Source: Mycobacteriaceae bacterium (lineage in GTDB: Bacteria; Actinomycetota; Actinomycetes; Mycobacteriales; Mycobacteriaceae). From it: a stretch of DNA of 19,501 nucleotides. Positions 1-6,562 of the stretch are shown piece after piece; the stretch's first letter is position 1; the number at the start of each line of letters is the position of its first letter. The notes beneath the pieces were generated by a model. It did no database searches, was not told where the DNA came from, and saw nothing but the letters and a program-made list of their open reading frames with translations. The position numbers were made by a program, and so were the translations under genes. The stretch lies in NCBI GenBank assembly GCA_013362555.1, contig JABFVX010000198.1:1-19501 (forward strand). Direction: 5' to 3'.

Positions 1-378
1 CTGGAGCTGGCGGGCGAGGCGGCCGACGCGCTGGACGCCGCCATCTCGCTGTACGCGGGCCTGGCCGCCGACGGCGACCTCGCCCGGATCGAAGCTCGGG
101 CCCGCGAGCTGGGGATCCGGCGGCGCAAGCGGCGGATCCGGGCGCTGACCGGCTGGGCGTCCCTGACCCCGACCGAACGGAAAGTGGCGGAATACGTCGC
201 CTCGGGGTGGTCGAATTCCGCAATCGCCGCCGGCATGTACCTGTCGCGCCGCACGGTGGAATCGCATGTGTCCCGCATCTTGGTCAAGCTGGGGCTGTCG
301 TCCCGGGTACAGGTAGCCGTGCTCGCCGCAGAACGTCCCGCCGAGCCAGGTGACAAACCCTTCCAGGATGACCCGTGA
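1..378 (+). CDS. LuxR-family transcriptional regulator, C-terminal part (5' end outside window)
   Basis: The frame is open from base 1, so this is the last 125 residues of a larger protein. Residues about 56-110 form a LuxR/GerE helix-turn-helix: it starts LTPTERKVAEYVASG, continues with the NSAIAAGMYLS turn, and has the recognition helix RRTVESHVSRILVKLGL. The alanine-rich helical segment before it (LAGEAADALDAAISLYAGL) followed by a basic stretch resembles the end of a TPR or ATPase (LAL-type) effector region, so a large LuxR regulator rather than a two-component response regulator is likely. What it regulates cannot be read here. The stop codon TGA (376-378) and the last five codons (FQDDP) lie inside the palindromic repeat at 359-415, so the repeat has become part of the coding sequence. 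It converges on the WhiB-like gene. Confidence 0.85.
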   Translation: MELAGEAADALDAAISLYAGLAADGDLARIEARARELGIRRRKRRIRALTGWASLTPTERKVAEYVASGWSNSAIAAGMYLSRRTVESHVSRILVKLGLSSRVQVAVLAAERPAEPGDKPFQDDP

Positions 379-415
379 CGTGCGTCGGACGCACGTCACG
401 GGTCATCCTGGAAGG
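359..415. repeat. Palindromic intergenic repeat, copy 1 (perfect, convergent gene ends)
   Basis: This is a perfect inverted repeat of 27 nt (359-385 and 389-415) around a 3-nt centre CGG. It differs from other copies by GGATGACC instead of GAATGACC, and the opposite arm carries the matching change GGTCATCC, so pairing is kept. It lies between converging genes and supplies the stop codon to both: TGA at 376-378 for the LuxR gene and TGA at 396-398 on the minus strand for the WhiB-like gene. Both proteins end in FQDDP as a result. There is no T-run on either side. A role as bidirectional terminator is inferred. Confidence 0.9.
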
Positions 416-779
416 TTGTCGGCAGCTCCGGATCCAACCGGTAAACGCGGCTCGGCACGGTCCGGCGGACGACGGTCGACTTCTGAGACCTCCGGATCCT
501 GGCAGGGCGGTAGGTGCGCACGTCGTCGATGGCGCGGCCCCGGCTGTCGTAGCCGACGCCCGCCCAGATCATTGCGGCCGGTCCGATGCCCTTGCGCGTC
601 AGCAGGCGGACACGCTCCCCGCACGACGTCAGCGCCGGGCAGGCCAGACAGATGTGGATCGCGCGCTGCCAGTCCGACGGCCCGCCGATGTCGAGGTCCC
701 AGTCGTCGGGCCTGGCGGCGCACGGCGCCTGCCACTCGGCTCGCCGGTTCGCGGCCGGAACATCGGGTGCACGGTTCAC
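396..779 (-). CDS. WhiB-like iron-sulfur regulatory protein
   Basis: The product is 127 residues from a GTG start whose GTGA overlaps the TGA of the upstream decarboxylase gene. Longer upstream readings would run inside the decarboxylase. It has four cysteines in WhiB spacing, C20-X23-C44-X2-C47-X5-C53 (CLACPALTSC), preceded by WQ and followed by a basic stretch and an AMIWAGVGYD segment. That segment sits where WhiB proteins have their G(V/I)WGG turn, but the turn is degenerate here. Wbl proteins bind a 4Fe-4S cluster, sense NO or redox state and usually act with the principal sigma factor. Translational coupling suggests it is co-expressed with the decarboxylase. The C-terminal residues FQDDP and the stop come from the palindromic repeat. 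Wbl membership rests on cysteine spacing and is fairly secure; the target genes are unknown. Confidence 0.75.
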   Translation of the reverse strand: MNRAPDVPAANRRAEWQAPCAARPDDWDLDIGGPSDWQRAIHICLACPALTSCGERVRLLTRKGIGPAAMIWAGVGYDSRGRAIDDVRTYRPARIRRSQKSTVVRRTVPSRVYRLDPELPTTFQDDP

Positions 780-1969
780 CGGCTCTCCCGCAAGCTCGTC
801 CCACCCGGGCGGGGGTGAGCCGCGGCGGCCCGGCAGAGCTGGTCGATCATCTCCTCGGTCACGTGACCGACGGTGACGATGTGGGCCCGGTCGCCCTCGG
901 TCGCCAAGTGGTATTTGCGGCACACCCACTCCGCGGGTCGATCGAACACCACCACGACCGAGTCCGCGGCCGCCACCGGTTGCAGGCCCGCGTCGGCCAG
1001 CCGCTTGGCGGCGTACTCCGCCAGATCCAGCCCGCGCTGCGCATTGGCGGCCAACCCCGACCAGCCCTGCGTCGCCAGCGAGTACCAGAGCAGCGCACAC
1101 GCCAGCCCATTTCGGGAACATCCCAGCGTAGCGTCGGTCGCCCCGACGTACTCACCCTCCACGCGCGACTCGACGAAATCGGAACGGCACAGCGCGACGG
1201 CACACGGCACGGGCATGCCGAGGAACTTGTGCATGCTCACCGCGACGCTGCCGACCTCCGGACGGGCGAAACCCCAACGCGGGCCTGCCGCGGTGAACGG
1301 CGTCACCAGCCCGCCCAGCGCCGCGTCCAGGTGCACATACACCCGGCCCGCCGCGGCGGCCGCCGCGACGAGGGCGTCGACATCGTCGACCGCTCCGGTC
1401 ATGGTGGCGCCGATGGTCGCCGCCACTACGGCGCCACGGCCCGCATCGGCGCGGCACGCCCGCGCCAGCTCGGAGGGGTCCAGCCTCCCCTGCGCATCGC
1501 ATCCGACCACCACCAGCTCGCGTCGCATCAGCCGCGCGTTCTTGCGGATCGAATAGTGCGCGGCCGCACTGCAATAAACGCGCGCCTGCGGCAATTGCAC
1601 GCAGCCCTGGTGCAGACCGAACTGGTTCGCCTCGCTCCCGCCCGAGGTCACATAGCCGTACGTCGCGGCCGGGTCGCCGTTGGCCAGCTCAGCCATGAAG
1701 GCGATCACGGCGCGCTCCATGGCCTTGGAGTTCATCGCCGACTTGTCCGGGCTGTGGGGGTCGCCCACATTGTTCACCAACAGGTTCAGCAGTTCGGCGA
1801 ACCGGCTGAAGCGGAAGTCGAGATTTCCTGGGAAACCCAGCACGTGGAGCCGGTCCGCGCGCTTCTCGGCGATGAAAGCATCCAGCAGCGCCCCCGCGTC
1901 GAGCTCCGACCACGACGACGAGCTGATGTCGTACCGGTCGGCGGCGATGTTGTCCATGGCGGTGAGCAT
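776..1969 (-). CDS. hdc: PLP-dependent group II decarboxylase, histidine decarboxylase-like
   Basis: The product is 397 residues and resembles bacterial PLP-dependent histidine decarboxylase along its length. It has GYVTSGGSEANQFG (PLP phosphate site), the YCSAAAHYSIRKNARLM segment with the ring-stacking histidine, ATIGATMTGAVDDVD, HLDAALGGLV with the pyridine-binding Asp215, and SMHKFLGMPVPCA with the Schiff-base Lys248. The C-terminus WVCRKYHLATEGDRAHIVT matches the HDC pattern. The expected reaction is histidine to histamine plus CO2; another amino acid substrate cannot be excluded. The start chosen is ATG at 1969, with AAGGGG about 11 nt upstream; ATG at 1957 is an alternative. The gene lies downstream of dps, separated by palindrome copy 2, and overlaps the WhiB-like gene at its 3' end. 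In other actinomycetes such enzymes can supply histamine for siderophores, but no siderophore genes are visible here. Confidence 0.85.
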   Translation of the reverse strand: MLTAMDNIAADRYDISSSSWSELDAGALLDAFIAEKRADRLHVLGFPGNLDFRFSRFAELLNLLVNNVGDPHSPDKSAMNSKAMERAVIAFMAELANGDPAATYGYVTSGGSEANQFGLHQGCVQLPQARVYCSAAAHYSIRKNARLMRRELVVVGCDAQGRLDPSELARACRADAGRGAVVAATIGATMTGAVDDVDALVAAAAAAGRVYVHLDAALGGLVTPFTAAGPRWGFARPEVGSVAVSMHKFLGMPVPCAVALCRSDFVESRVEGEYVGATDATLGCSRNGLACALLWYSLATQGWSGLAANAQRGLDLAEYAAKRLADAGLQPVAAADSVVVVFDRPAEWVCRKYHLATEGDRAHIVTVGHVTEEMIDQLCRAAAAHPRPGGTSLRESR

Positions 1970-2032
1970 CCGCCGGATGTCCCCTTGAAAACATCCGTGC
2001 ACACACCGAACCTCGGCAGAATCGAGCAAACC

Positions 2033-2083
2033 TCCAGAACGACCCGTTCGGTGCGTCGAACACACCGAACGGGTCGTTCTGGA
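2033..2083. repeat. Palindromic intergenic repeat, copy 2
   Basis: Two 23-nt arms (2033-2055 and 2061-2083) flank the centre TCGAA. The arms differ by one G:T-type mismatch near the centre. The inner arm reads TTCGGTG instead of TGACGTG, and the other arm carries the matching CACCGAA, a clear compensatory change. It begins 8 nt after the dps stop codon and lies about 64 nt upstream of the decarboxylase start, both genes being on the minus strand. This fits a terminator for dps that also insulates the decarboxylase gene. Confidence 0.88.
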
Positions 2084-2091
2084 CGAAAGGT

Positions 2092-2613
2092 CTAGGCTTT
2101 CGCGTTCTCCATCTTGATCATCCAGGCCAACTTCTCGAGTTGGTCGGTGATCTGGTGCAGCAGGTCGGCGGTGGTGGGGTCTTCGGCGTCCACGGCGTCG
2201 TGGACCTCGCGCATCGTGGCGACGGCGGCGTAGATGCGGGTGCCGACCAGGTCGACCACGTCCGCCGTGTTCTGTTCGCCCGCGGGGAACTGCGGCAGGC
2301 TGGTGGTCGCGGCGACCGTCTCCGAGCGGCCGTCGGCGACGGCGTACAGCGCACGCAGCCGCTCGGCGATGACATCGCTGGCCTCGCGGGCCGCATCCAC
2401 CACCTCGTCCAGTTGCAGATGCAGGTCCCGGAAGTTCTTCCCGACGACGTTCCAGTGCGCCTGCTTGCCCTGCAAGTGCAACTCGATCAGGTCGACCAGC
2501 ACCTTTTGCAGGTTGGCCGCCATTCGCGGCGATGCCTGGAAGTGCCGGACATCCCCGTGGTGCCTCCGTCCCGTCTGCACCTTTGCGGTCTTCGCAGCAG
2601 CAGCGGTAGCCAT
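2092..2613 (-). CDS. dps: Dps-family DNA-binding ferritin
   Basis: The product is 173 residues. The Dps ferroxidase ligands are all present with family spacing: H53 (in KQAHWNVVG), H65 (FRDLHLQLDE), D80 and E84 (ASDVIAER). Dps forms a 12-subunit shell that oxidises and stores iron with peroxide and can coat DNA. The N-terminal tail (ATAAAAKTAKVQTGRRHHG) is basic, as in Dps proteins that bind DNA through it. The ATG at 2613 is chosen because AAGGAG stands 5 nt before it; an upstream in-frame start at 2658 has no such site. A 15-bp palindrome lies about 60 nt upstream and could be an operator. The gene is divergent from the Nudix gene. Confidence 0.93.
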   Translation of the reverse strand: MATAAAAKTAKVQTGRRHHGDVRHFQASPRMAANLQKVLVDLIELHLQGKQAHWNVVGKNFRDLHLQLDEVVDAAREASDVIAERLRALYAVADGRSETVAATTSLPQFPAGEQNTADVVDLVGTRIYAAVATMREVHDAVDAEDPTTADLLHQITDQLEKLAWMIKMENAKA

Positions 2614-2673
2614 GAACGCTCCTTCCACTCGATCTCGTGTCTTGTCGAGACGTCCCACTCAATCCTCGGTCAT

Positions 2674-2688
2674 GCGGTGCAACACCGC
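2674..2688. promoter_or_regulatory. 15-bp perfect inverted repeat upstream of dps, possible operator
   Basis: GCGGTG and CACCGC flank a CAA centre. It lies 61-75 nt before the dps start, in the divergent region between dps and the Nudix gene. Its position suits a regulator site. It matches no operator I can name with confidence, and a chance GC-rich palindrome is possible. Confidence 0.3.
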
Positions 2689-2724
2689 GCGCCGGCGACT
2701 CCTTCCTTGCGGCGCTCGAGAACT

Positions 2725-2775
2725 TCCGGAACGACCCACGGAGTGCGTTGGGCGCAACTCATGGGTCGTTCTGGA
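2725..2775. repeat. Palindromic intergenic repeat, copy 3 (imperfect, divergent region)
   Basis: Arms of 23 nt (2725-2747 and 2753-2775) flank the centre TTGGG, with about five mismatches between the arms (for example TCCGG against CTGGA at the ends). It lies in the divergent gap between dps and the Nudix gene, 52 nt before the Nudix start, not next to any stop codon. The decay of pairing here, against perfect pairing at copies near stop codons, suggests that pairing is not under selection at this site. Confidence 0.8.
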
Positions 2776-2827
2776 GGGTGTGCAACCCGTGGCCGAGTCG
2801 GGGCGGCGCAGGGCTACGCTCGCGGGC

Positions 2828-3226
2828 ATGATTCGGACCGCCGCCCTGGCCTTCGTGCGGGACCGCCGTTTGTTGCAGACTCGGCCGGAAGGCAAAGACG
2901 TGTTCTACATGGCCGGCGGGAAGATCGACCCCGGCGAGACGCCGGTGCAGGCCCTGCACCGGGAAGTCTTGGAGGAGTTGGGCGTCGGCTGCACGGAAGT
3001 GGCCCCGCTCGGCGTCTTCGAAGCCGAGGCTTTCGGCCACCGTCCCGGCAGGCGCCTGCACATGACCTGCTACACCGCCGCGCTCACCGCGGAACCGCGC
3101 GCCACCGGCGAGATCGCCGAGATCCGCTATTTCACCGGCGGTGAATACGCGGCCATGTCCCACGTCGCCCCGGGTTCGCTGATGGTCTTCACCCGCCTCC
3201 ACCAACTGGGCCTCATCGACTGGTGA
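2828..3226 (+). CDS. Nudix hydrolase (MutT-like)
   Basis: The product is 132 residues and consists almost entirely of one Nudix domain. The Nudix box GX5EX7REUXEEXGU occupies residues 31-53: it opens with GGKIDPGETP and closes with REVLEELGV, with all catalytic acidic residues present. The family hydrolyses nucleoside diphosphates linked to another group, using Mg2+. The substrate cannot be read from the sequence; house-cleaning of oxidised nucleotides or a sugar-nucleotide is possible. The ATG at 2828 places the conserved IRTAALAFV strand at the N-terminus. The gene stands alone and is flanked on both sides by palindrome copies (3 and 4) that share the same TTGGG centre. Confidence 0.9.
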   Translation: MIRTAALAFVRDRRLLQTRPEGKDVFYMAGGKIDPGETPVQALHREVLEELGVGCTEVAPLGVFEAEAFGHRPGRRLHMTCYTAALTAEPRATGEIAEIRYFTGGEYAAMSHVAPGSLMVFTRLHQLGLIDW

Positions 3227-3229
3227 CCA

Positions 3230-3280
3230 TCCAGAACGACTCACGAGTTGCGTTGGGCGCACGTCATGGGTCGTTCTGGA
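3230..3280. repeat. Palindromic intergenic repeat, copy 4 (convergent gene ends)
   Basis: Arms of 23 nt (3230-3252 and 3258-3280) flank the centre TTGGG, with about four mismatches, all in the inner half or at the CCC/CTC position. It begins 4 nt after the Nudix stop codon and contains the stop codon of mnhG (3264-3266, minus strand), which therefore ends VQNDP. It is the shared 3' boundary of two converging units, as expected of a bidirectional terminator. Confidence 0.85.
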
Positions 3281-3602
3281 CGTCGAGTTCGTTGATGACG
3301 AGCATGCCGGGGATGTGGCGCTGTTCACGGTAGGCGACTCGGCTGACGAGGTGTGCGACGACCGGGGCGGTGAAGAGGGTGAAGATGCCGACCAGGACCA
3401 GCATCCAGAGCTCATTGTCGCCCTGCAGCCGGATGACCGCGCCGAGCAGCATCGAGATCAACCCCACCACTTGAGGTTTGGTTGCGGCCTGCATTCGCGA
3501 GAGCGTGTCGCGGAAGCGCACCACCCCGATGGCGGCCGTCAGTGCGAGCACCGCGCCGAACAGCACGAAGACAGCCGAAATCCAGTCCAAGACGGCGGTC
3601 AC
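3264..3602 (-). CDS. mnhG: Na+/H+ antiporter subunit G (Mrp/Mnh)
   Basis: The product is 112 residues. Two to three membrane helices are visible (ISAVFVLFGAVLALTAAIGV, then VVGLISMLLGAVI, then MLVLVGIFTLFTAPVVAHLV). They flank the MnhG hallmark RFRDTLSRMQAATKPQ and the TAPVVAHLVSRVAYR segment near the C-terminus. It is a small accessory subunit of the Mrp cation/proton antiporter complex in the cytoplasmic membrane. The GTG start at 3602 overlaps the mnhF stop as GTGA, so translation is probably coupled. It is the last gene of the operon. Its stop codon and the terminal QNDP lie in palindrome copy 4, so the original C-terminus has probably been changed by the repeat. Confidence 0.92.
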   Translation of the reverse strand: MTAVLDWISAVFVLFGAVLALTAAIGVVRFRDTLSRMQAATKPQVVGLISMLLGAVIRLQGDNELWMLVLVGIFTLFTAPVVAHLVSRVAYREQRHIPGMLVINELDVQNDP

Positions 3603-3880
3603 CGGCGACCTCCCCGGCGGCCGTAGTCGTCGCGGACGCGGAACCGGGCGACCGCCGCCGAACCGAGGAACCCGACAAGCGACAGCGCCACGATGGCGGG
3701 AACGTTGGTGGTGTCGCGACTGTAGCCGGTCCACACCGCGAGCCCGCCGATGCCGAGCGAGACCAGGGTGTCGACGCCCACCAGCCGGTCCAGGGTGCTC
3801 GGGCCCGCCAGCACTCGGTACATGGTGACGAACCCGGCGACGGCAAGCAGCGCCGCCGCGGCGATGTACACCGTCGTCAT
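3599..3880 (-). CDS. mnhF: Na+/H+ antiporter subunit F (Mrp/Mnh)
   Basis: The product is 93 residues. It has three membrane helices and the MnhF core YRVLAGPSTLDRLVGVDTL, with the conserved D of LDRLVGVD; the first helix is VYIAAAALLAVAGFVTM. MnhF is an integral accessory subunit of the Mrp antiporter. The ATG at 3880 is chosen because ATGA overlaps the mnhE stop, and the length then fits the family. An in-frame start at 3916 would only add residues overlapping mnhE. Its GTGA overlap with mnhG continues the chain of coupled genes. Confidence 0.92.
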   Translation of the reverse strand: MTTVYIAAAALLAVAGFVTMYRVLAGPSTLDRLVGVDTLVSLGIGGLAVWTGYSRDTTNVPAIVALSLVGFLGSAAVARFRVRDDYGRRGGRR

Positions 3881-4422
3881 GATTCGCGCCCTGAGACCAA
3901 TTGCGGTTCCCGCCATTCGGATTCACGCTCGAACGCGCGGATGAACATGCGCTCCAGCCGGTGTGTGGAGTCGTAGAACTTCGCCGCCGCACTCGCACTG
4001 CTCAGGTCGAGCACATGCACGTAGAGGCTGCGGTGCAAGGTGTTGACCTCGAGCACCATGGTGCCCGGCGTCAGGTTGATGACGTCGGCGAACAGCACCA
4101 GCACCAGGTCCGACTTGATCGCGGTGTCCACTCGCAGCACCCCGGCGTCGGGCGGCGGCGCGGGCCGAATCGCCAACCAGGCCACCTGGACACTGGCCTC
4201 CACCGCGTAGTAGACCGTCAGCGCGAGCAGTGCGAGCACCGACAGCGGGTGCACCCGGCCGCTGACCGGCACCCGCGGCAGCGGCATCAGCCAGATGACG
4301 AGGCTGCCCACCAACAGCCCGCCGAGCACGTTGGCCGGGGTCACGGCGCCCCACAGCGCCACCCACACCGCCGTGAGCCAGGCCAGCAGCCCGAACTGGA
4401 GCACCCTACTGCGCGAGAACAT
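3877..4422 (-). CDS. mnhE: Na+/H+ antiporter subunit E (Mrp/Mnh)
   Basis: The product is 181 residues. Hydrophobic N-terminal helices (FGLLAWLTAVWVALWG, NVLGGLLVGSLVIWLMPL, LSVLALLALTVYYAVEAS) precede a soluble C-terminal half. That half contains the MnhE signature DVINLTPGTMVLEV followed by RSLYVHVLDL. The subunit belongs to the Mrp membrane complex. The ATG at 4422 shares a base with the mnhD stop (TGATG), which fixes the start. The C-terminal tail is long and charged (RAFERESEWREPQ). Confidence 0.92.
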   Translation of the reverse strand: MFSRSRVLQFGLLAWLTAVWVALWGAVTPANVLGGLLVGSLVIWLMPLPRVPVSGRVHPLSVLALLALTVYYAVEASVQVAWLAIRPAPPPDAGVLRVDTAIKSDLVLVLFADVINLTPGTMVLEVNTLHRSLYVHVLDLSSASAAAKFYDSTHRLERMFIRAFERESEWREPQLVSGRES

Positions 4423-6026
4423 CACGGCACGGCCCGCCCGCCGCCCGCGTCCTGCACGGCGTCCATGTACACCGCGCGGTGGCGCAGATCCGTGGCGGCC
4501 CGGCCTGCCACGTCCAGCAGCGGCCCGGCGAACACCGTCAGCGCCAGCGCCACCGCCACCAGCGCGACCGTCGGCACCACCATCAACACCGGCATCCGGC
4601 CGACGTCGGCGCGGTCGGCGAACAGCACGTCGGTGGACTCGTCCAGCAGGGCCGACGGCGCGGCGTCGGCGAACTGGCCCTCCGGGGCGTCGGCCCGCGG
4701 CCGCAGGAACGCCTTGGTCCACACCCGCGCGACCGCGTACAGCGTGAGCAGACTGGTGACGATGCTCGCGCCGACCAGGATCCAGGACAGCACGCTGCCC
4801 TTCTGCGCGCCCGCCTCCAACAGCACCATCTTGCCGATGAAGCCCGAGAACGGCGGAATACCACCCAGATTCAGGGCGGGCAGCAGAAACAGCACCGCCA
4901 GCGGCGGACTGGCCTTGGCCAGCCCGCCGAGCCTGCGCAGCGAGGCCGAGCCCGCCTGCCGCTCGATCAGCCCGACGACGAGGAACAGTGTCGTCTGCAC
5001 CAGAATGTGGTGCGCCACATAGAAGATCGCGCCGGACAGCCCGAAGGCGCCTGACAGCGAGATGCCGAAGATCATGTACCCGATGTGACTGATCAGCGTG
5101 TACGACAGCAGACGCTTGATGTCGCTCTGCGCGATCGCGCCGAGGATGCCGATGATCATCGTGAGCCCGCCGCACACCATGAGCACGCCGTCCAGCTCCG
5201 GCCCGGGGAACAGCAGCGTGTCGGCCCGCATCACCGCGTACACGCCGACTTTGGTGAGCAAGCCGGCGAACACCGCGGTCACCGGGGCCGGCGCGGTCGG
5301 ATAGGAGTCAGGCAGCCAGTTCGCCAGCGGGAACACCGCGGCCTTGATGCCGAACGCGACGAGCAGCACCGCGAAGATGGCCATGCGCACCCCGTGCGGG
5401 ACATAGGACAGCCGGGTGGCCATCTGCGCCATGTTCAGCGTCCCGGTGGCGGCGTAGGCGAACGCGATGCCGCACAAGAAGATCAGCGACGACGACATCG
5501 CCACCATGACATACGACACCCCCGCCCGAATCCGGTCCTGGCTCGCGCCCAGCGTCAACAGCACGAAGGAAGCGGCGAGCAGAATCTCGAATCCGACGTA
5601 GAGATTGAACAGGTCGCCCGCCAGGAACGCGTCCGAAATCCCCGCGCTCAAGACCAAATAGGTCGGCAGGAAGATCGAGGTCGGCTGGTCGTCGGAGCCG
5701 TCGCGGATACCTTGGCCGACCGCGTACACGACGACCGCGAGCAGCACGATCGAGGAGATCAACAGGAACAGCACCGAAAGGCGGTCGGCCACCAGGGTTA
5801 TCCCGATGGGCCACGACCAGCCGCCGATCTGCAGCGCGGTGGTGCCGTGGCTGTCGACCAGGTGCAGCATCACCGCCGACACCCCGAGCACGCCGGCCAG
5901 CGCGGTGATCGCGACGATCTGCTGAGCCCGCTCGCGCCTGCCCAACACCAGCGTGACCGCCGCCGCCAGCAGCGGCAGCAGCACGGGCAGCGCGAGCAGA
6001 CTCTGGGTGTGGGTCAACGCGGTCAC
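4422..6026 (-). CDS. mnhD: Na+/H+ antiporter subunit D (Mrp/Mnh), NuoN/M-like
   Basis: The product is 534 residues, the usual size for MnhD. It is a polytopic membrane protein homologous to the proton-pumping subunits of complex I. Key residues of that family are visible: Glu147 in NLYVGFEILLAASF, Lys228 in IKAAVFPLANWLPDSYP, and Lys259 in AGLLTKVGVYAVMR, followed by the ALNLGGIPPFSGFIGK loop. It forms one of the two ion-translocating channels of the Mrp complex with subunit A. The GTG start at 6026 overlaps the mnhC stop as GTGA. The C-terminal tail is an alanine- and aspartate-rich soluble stretch and ends GGGRAVP. Confidence 0.95.
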   Translation of the reverse strand: MTALTHTQSLLALPVLLPLLAAAVTLVLGRRERAQQIVAITALAGVLGVSAVMLHLVDSHGTTALQIGGWSWPIGITLVADRLSVLFLLISSIVLLAVVVYAVGQGIRDGSDDQPTSIFLPTYLVLSAGISDAFLAGDLFNLYVGFEILLAASFVLLTLGASQDRIRAGVSYVMVAMSSSLIFLCGIAFAYAATGTLNMAQMATRLSYVPHGVRMAIFAVLLVAFGIKAAVFPLANWLPDSYPTAPAPVTAVFAGLLTKVGVYAVMRADTLLFPGPELDGVLMVCGGLTMIIGILGAIAQSDIKRLLSYTLISHIGYMIFGISLSGAFGLSGAIFYVAHHILVQTTLFLVVGLIERQAGSASLRRLGGLAKASPPLAVLFLLPALNLGGIPPFSGFIGKMVLLEAGAQKGSVLSWILVGASIVTSLLTLYAVARVWTKAFLRPRADAPEGQFADAAPSALLDESTDVLFADRADVGRMPVLMVVPTVALVAVALALTVFAGPLLDVAGRAATDLRHRAVYMDAVQDAGGGRAVP

Positions 6027-6562
6027 CGCGGCGCCCCCTCGGCGGAGCCGACGTCGTGGTCCGGGCCGACGCCGCCCGAGTCGACGCCGCCCGAGTCGTC
6101 GCCCGAGTCGTGGGTGTCCGAGTCGTGGGTGTCCGAGTCGTCGCCGTCCGGCTCGTCTTCGTCATCGTCGTCGTCCGAGTCGTCGCGGCCGTCCTCGGCG
6201 GCCTGCCGCTTGGCGACGACCTTCGCGTCCTCGGGGTCGATTTCGACCTCGTCGCGGCTGGTGAACATGAACGACCGGTAGCCGAGCCCCATCACGAAGG
6301 CCGTGAGGCCCATCGTGATGACGATGGCGGTCAGGATCATCGCCTGCGCCAGCGGATCGGTCATGTCGGCGGCCTTCGACTGCGGCCCGTACACCGGCGG
6401 CGCGCCGCTGCGCCCGCCGACGGTGAGCAGCAGCAGGTTCACCGCGTTGCCGACCAGGATCATGCCCAGCAGCATCTTGGTGACCCGCCGCTCCAGGATC
6501 AGATACACCCCGCACGCGACCAGCGCGCCGAGCAGCGCCAGCAGCCCGACGTTCGCGCTCAT
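6023..6562 (-). CDS. mnhC: Na+/H+ antiporter subunit C (Mrp/Mnh) with long acidic C-terminal tail
   Basis: The product is 179 residues. Residues 1-100 are a standard MnhC (NuoK-like) with three membrane helices, LLGMILVGNAVNLLLL and the DPLAQAMILTAIVITMG core. Family members usually end soon after this core, at roughly 110-125 residues. Here a tail of about 79 residues follows. It is very acidic from residue about 122 to 171, with runs of Asp/Ser, two copies of DSDTH and two of DSGGV. Two 15-bp tandem duplications in the DNA (6067-6096 and 6104-6133) show how it grew. The ATG at 6562 overlaps the mnhA stop (ATGA). The core function is secure; the tail may bind cations or influence assembly, or may be neutral. 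Confidence 0.92.
   Translation of the reverse strand: MSANVGLLALLGALVACGVYLILERRVTKMLLGMILVGNAVNLLLLTVGGRSGAPPVYGPQSKAADMTDPLAQAMILTAIVITMGLTAFVMGLGYRSFMFTSRDEVEIDPEDAKVVAKRQAAEDGRDDSDDDDDEDEPDGDDSDTHDSDTHDSGDDSGGVDSGGVGPDHDVGSAEGAPR
6067..6133. repeat. Two 15-bp tandem duplications inside the mnhC tail
   Basis: One 15-bp unit occurs twice at 6067-6096 and a second, different 15-bp unit occurs twice at 6104-6133, followed by a partial third copy. Both keep the reading frame and encode the DSGGV and DSDTH repeats of the acidic tail of MnhC. Copy number is likely to vary between strains by slippage. Confidence 0.85.

Noticed and set aside
350..2095. Long plus-strand open frame of 581 codons opposite the decarboxylase and WhiB-like genes
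   Set aside because: It is rich in Arg, Pro and His with no recognisable domain, and lies antisense to two genes with clear motifs; it is a high-GC shadow frame.
1970..2662. N-terminal extension of the decarboxylase frame across palindrome 2 and dps
   Set aside because: The added region is dps read in another frame and has no homology pattern; ATG 1969 with a ribosome site begins the conserved protein.
2725..3280. Past inversion of the Nudix gene by recombination between palindrome copies 3 and 4
   Set aside because: Swapping the arms as an inversion would predict lowers the total mismatches only slightly (about nine to seven), which is not convincing.
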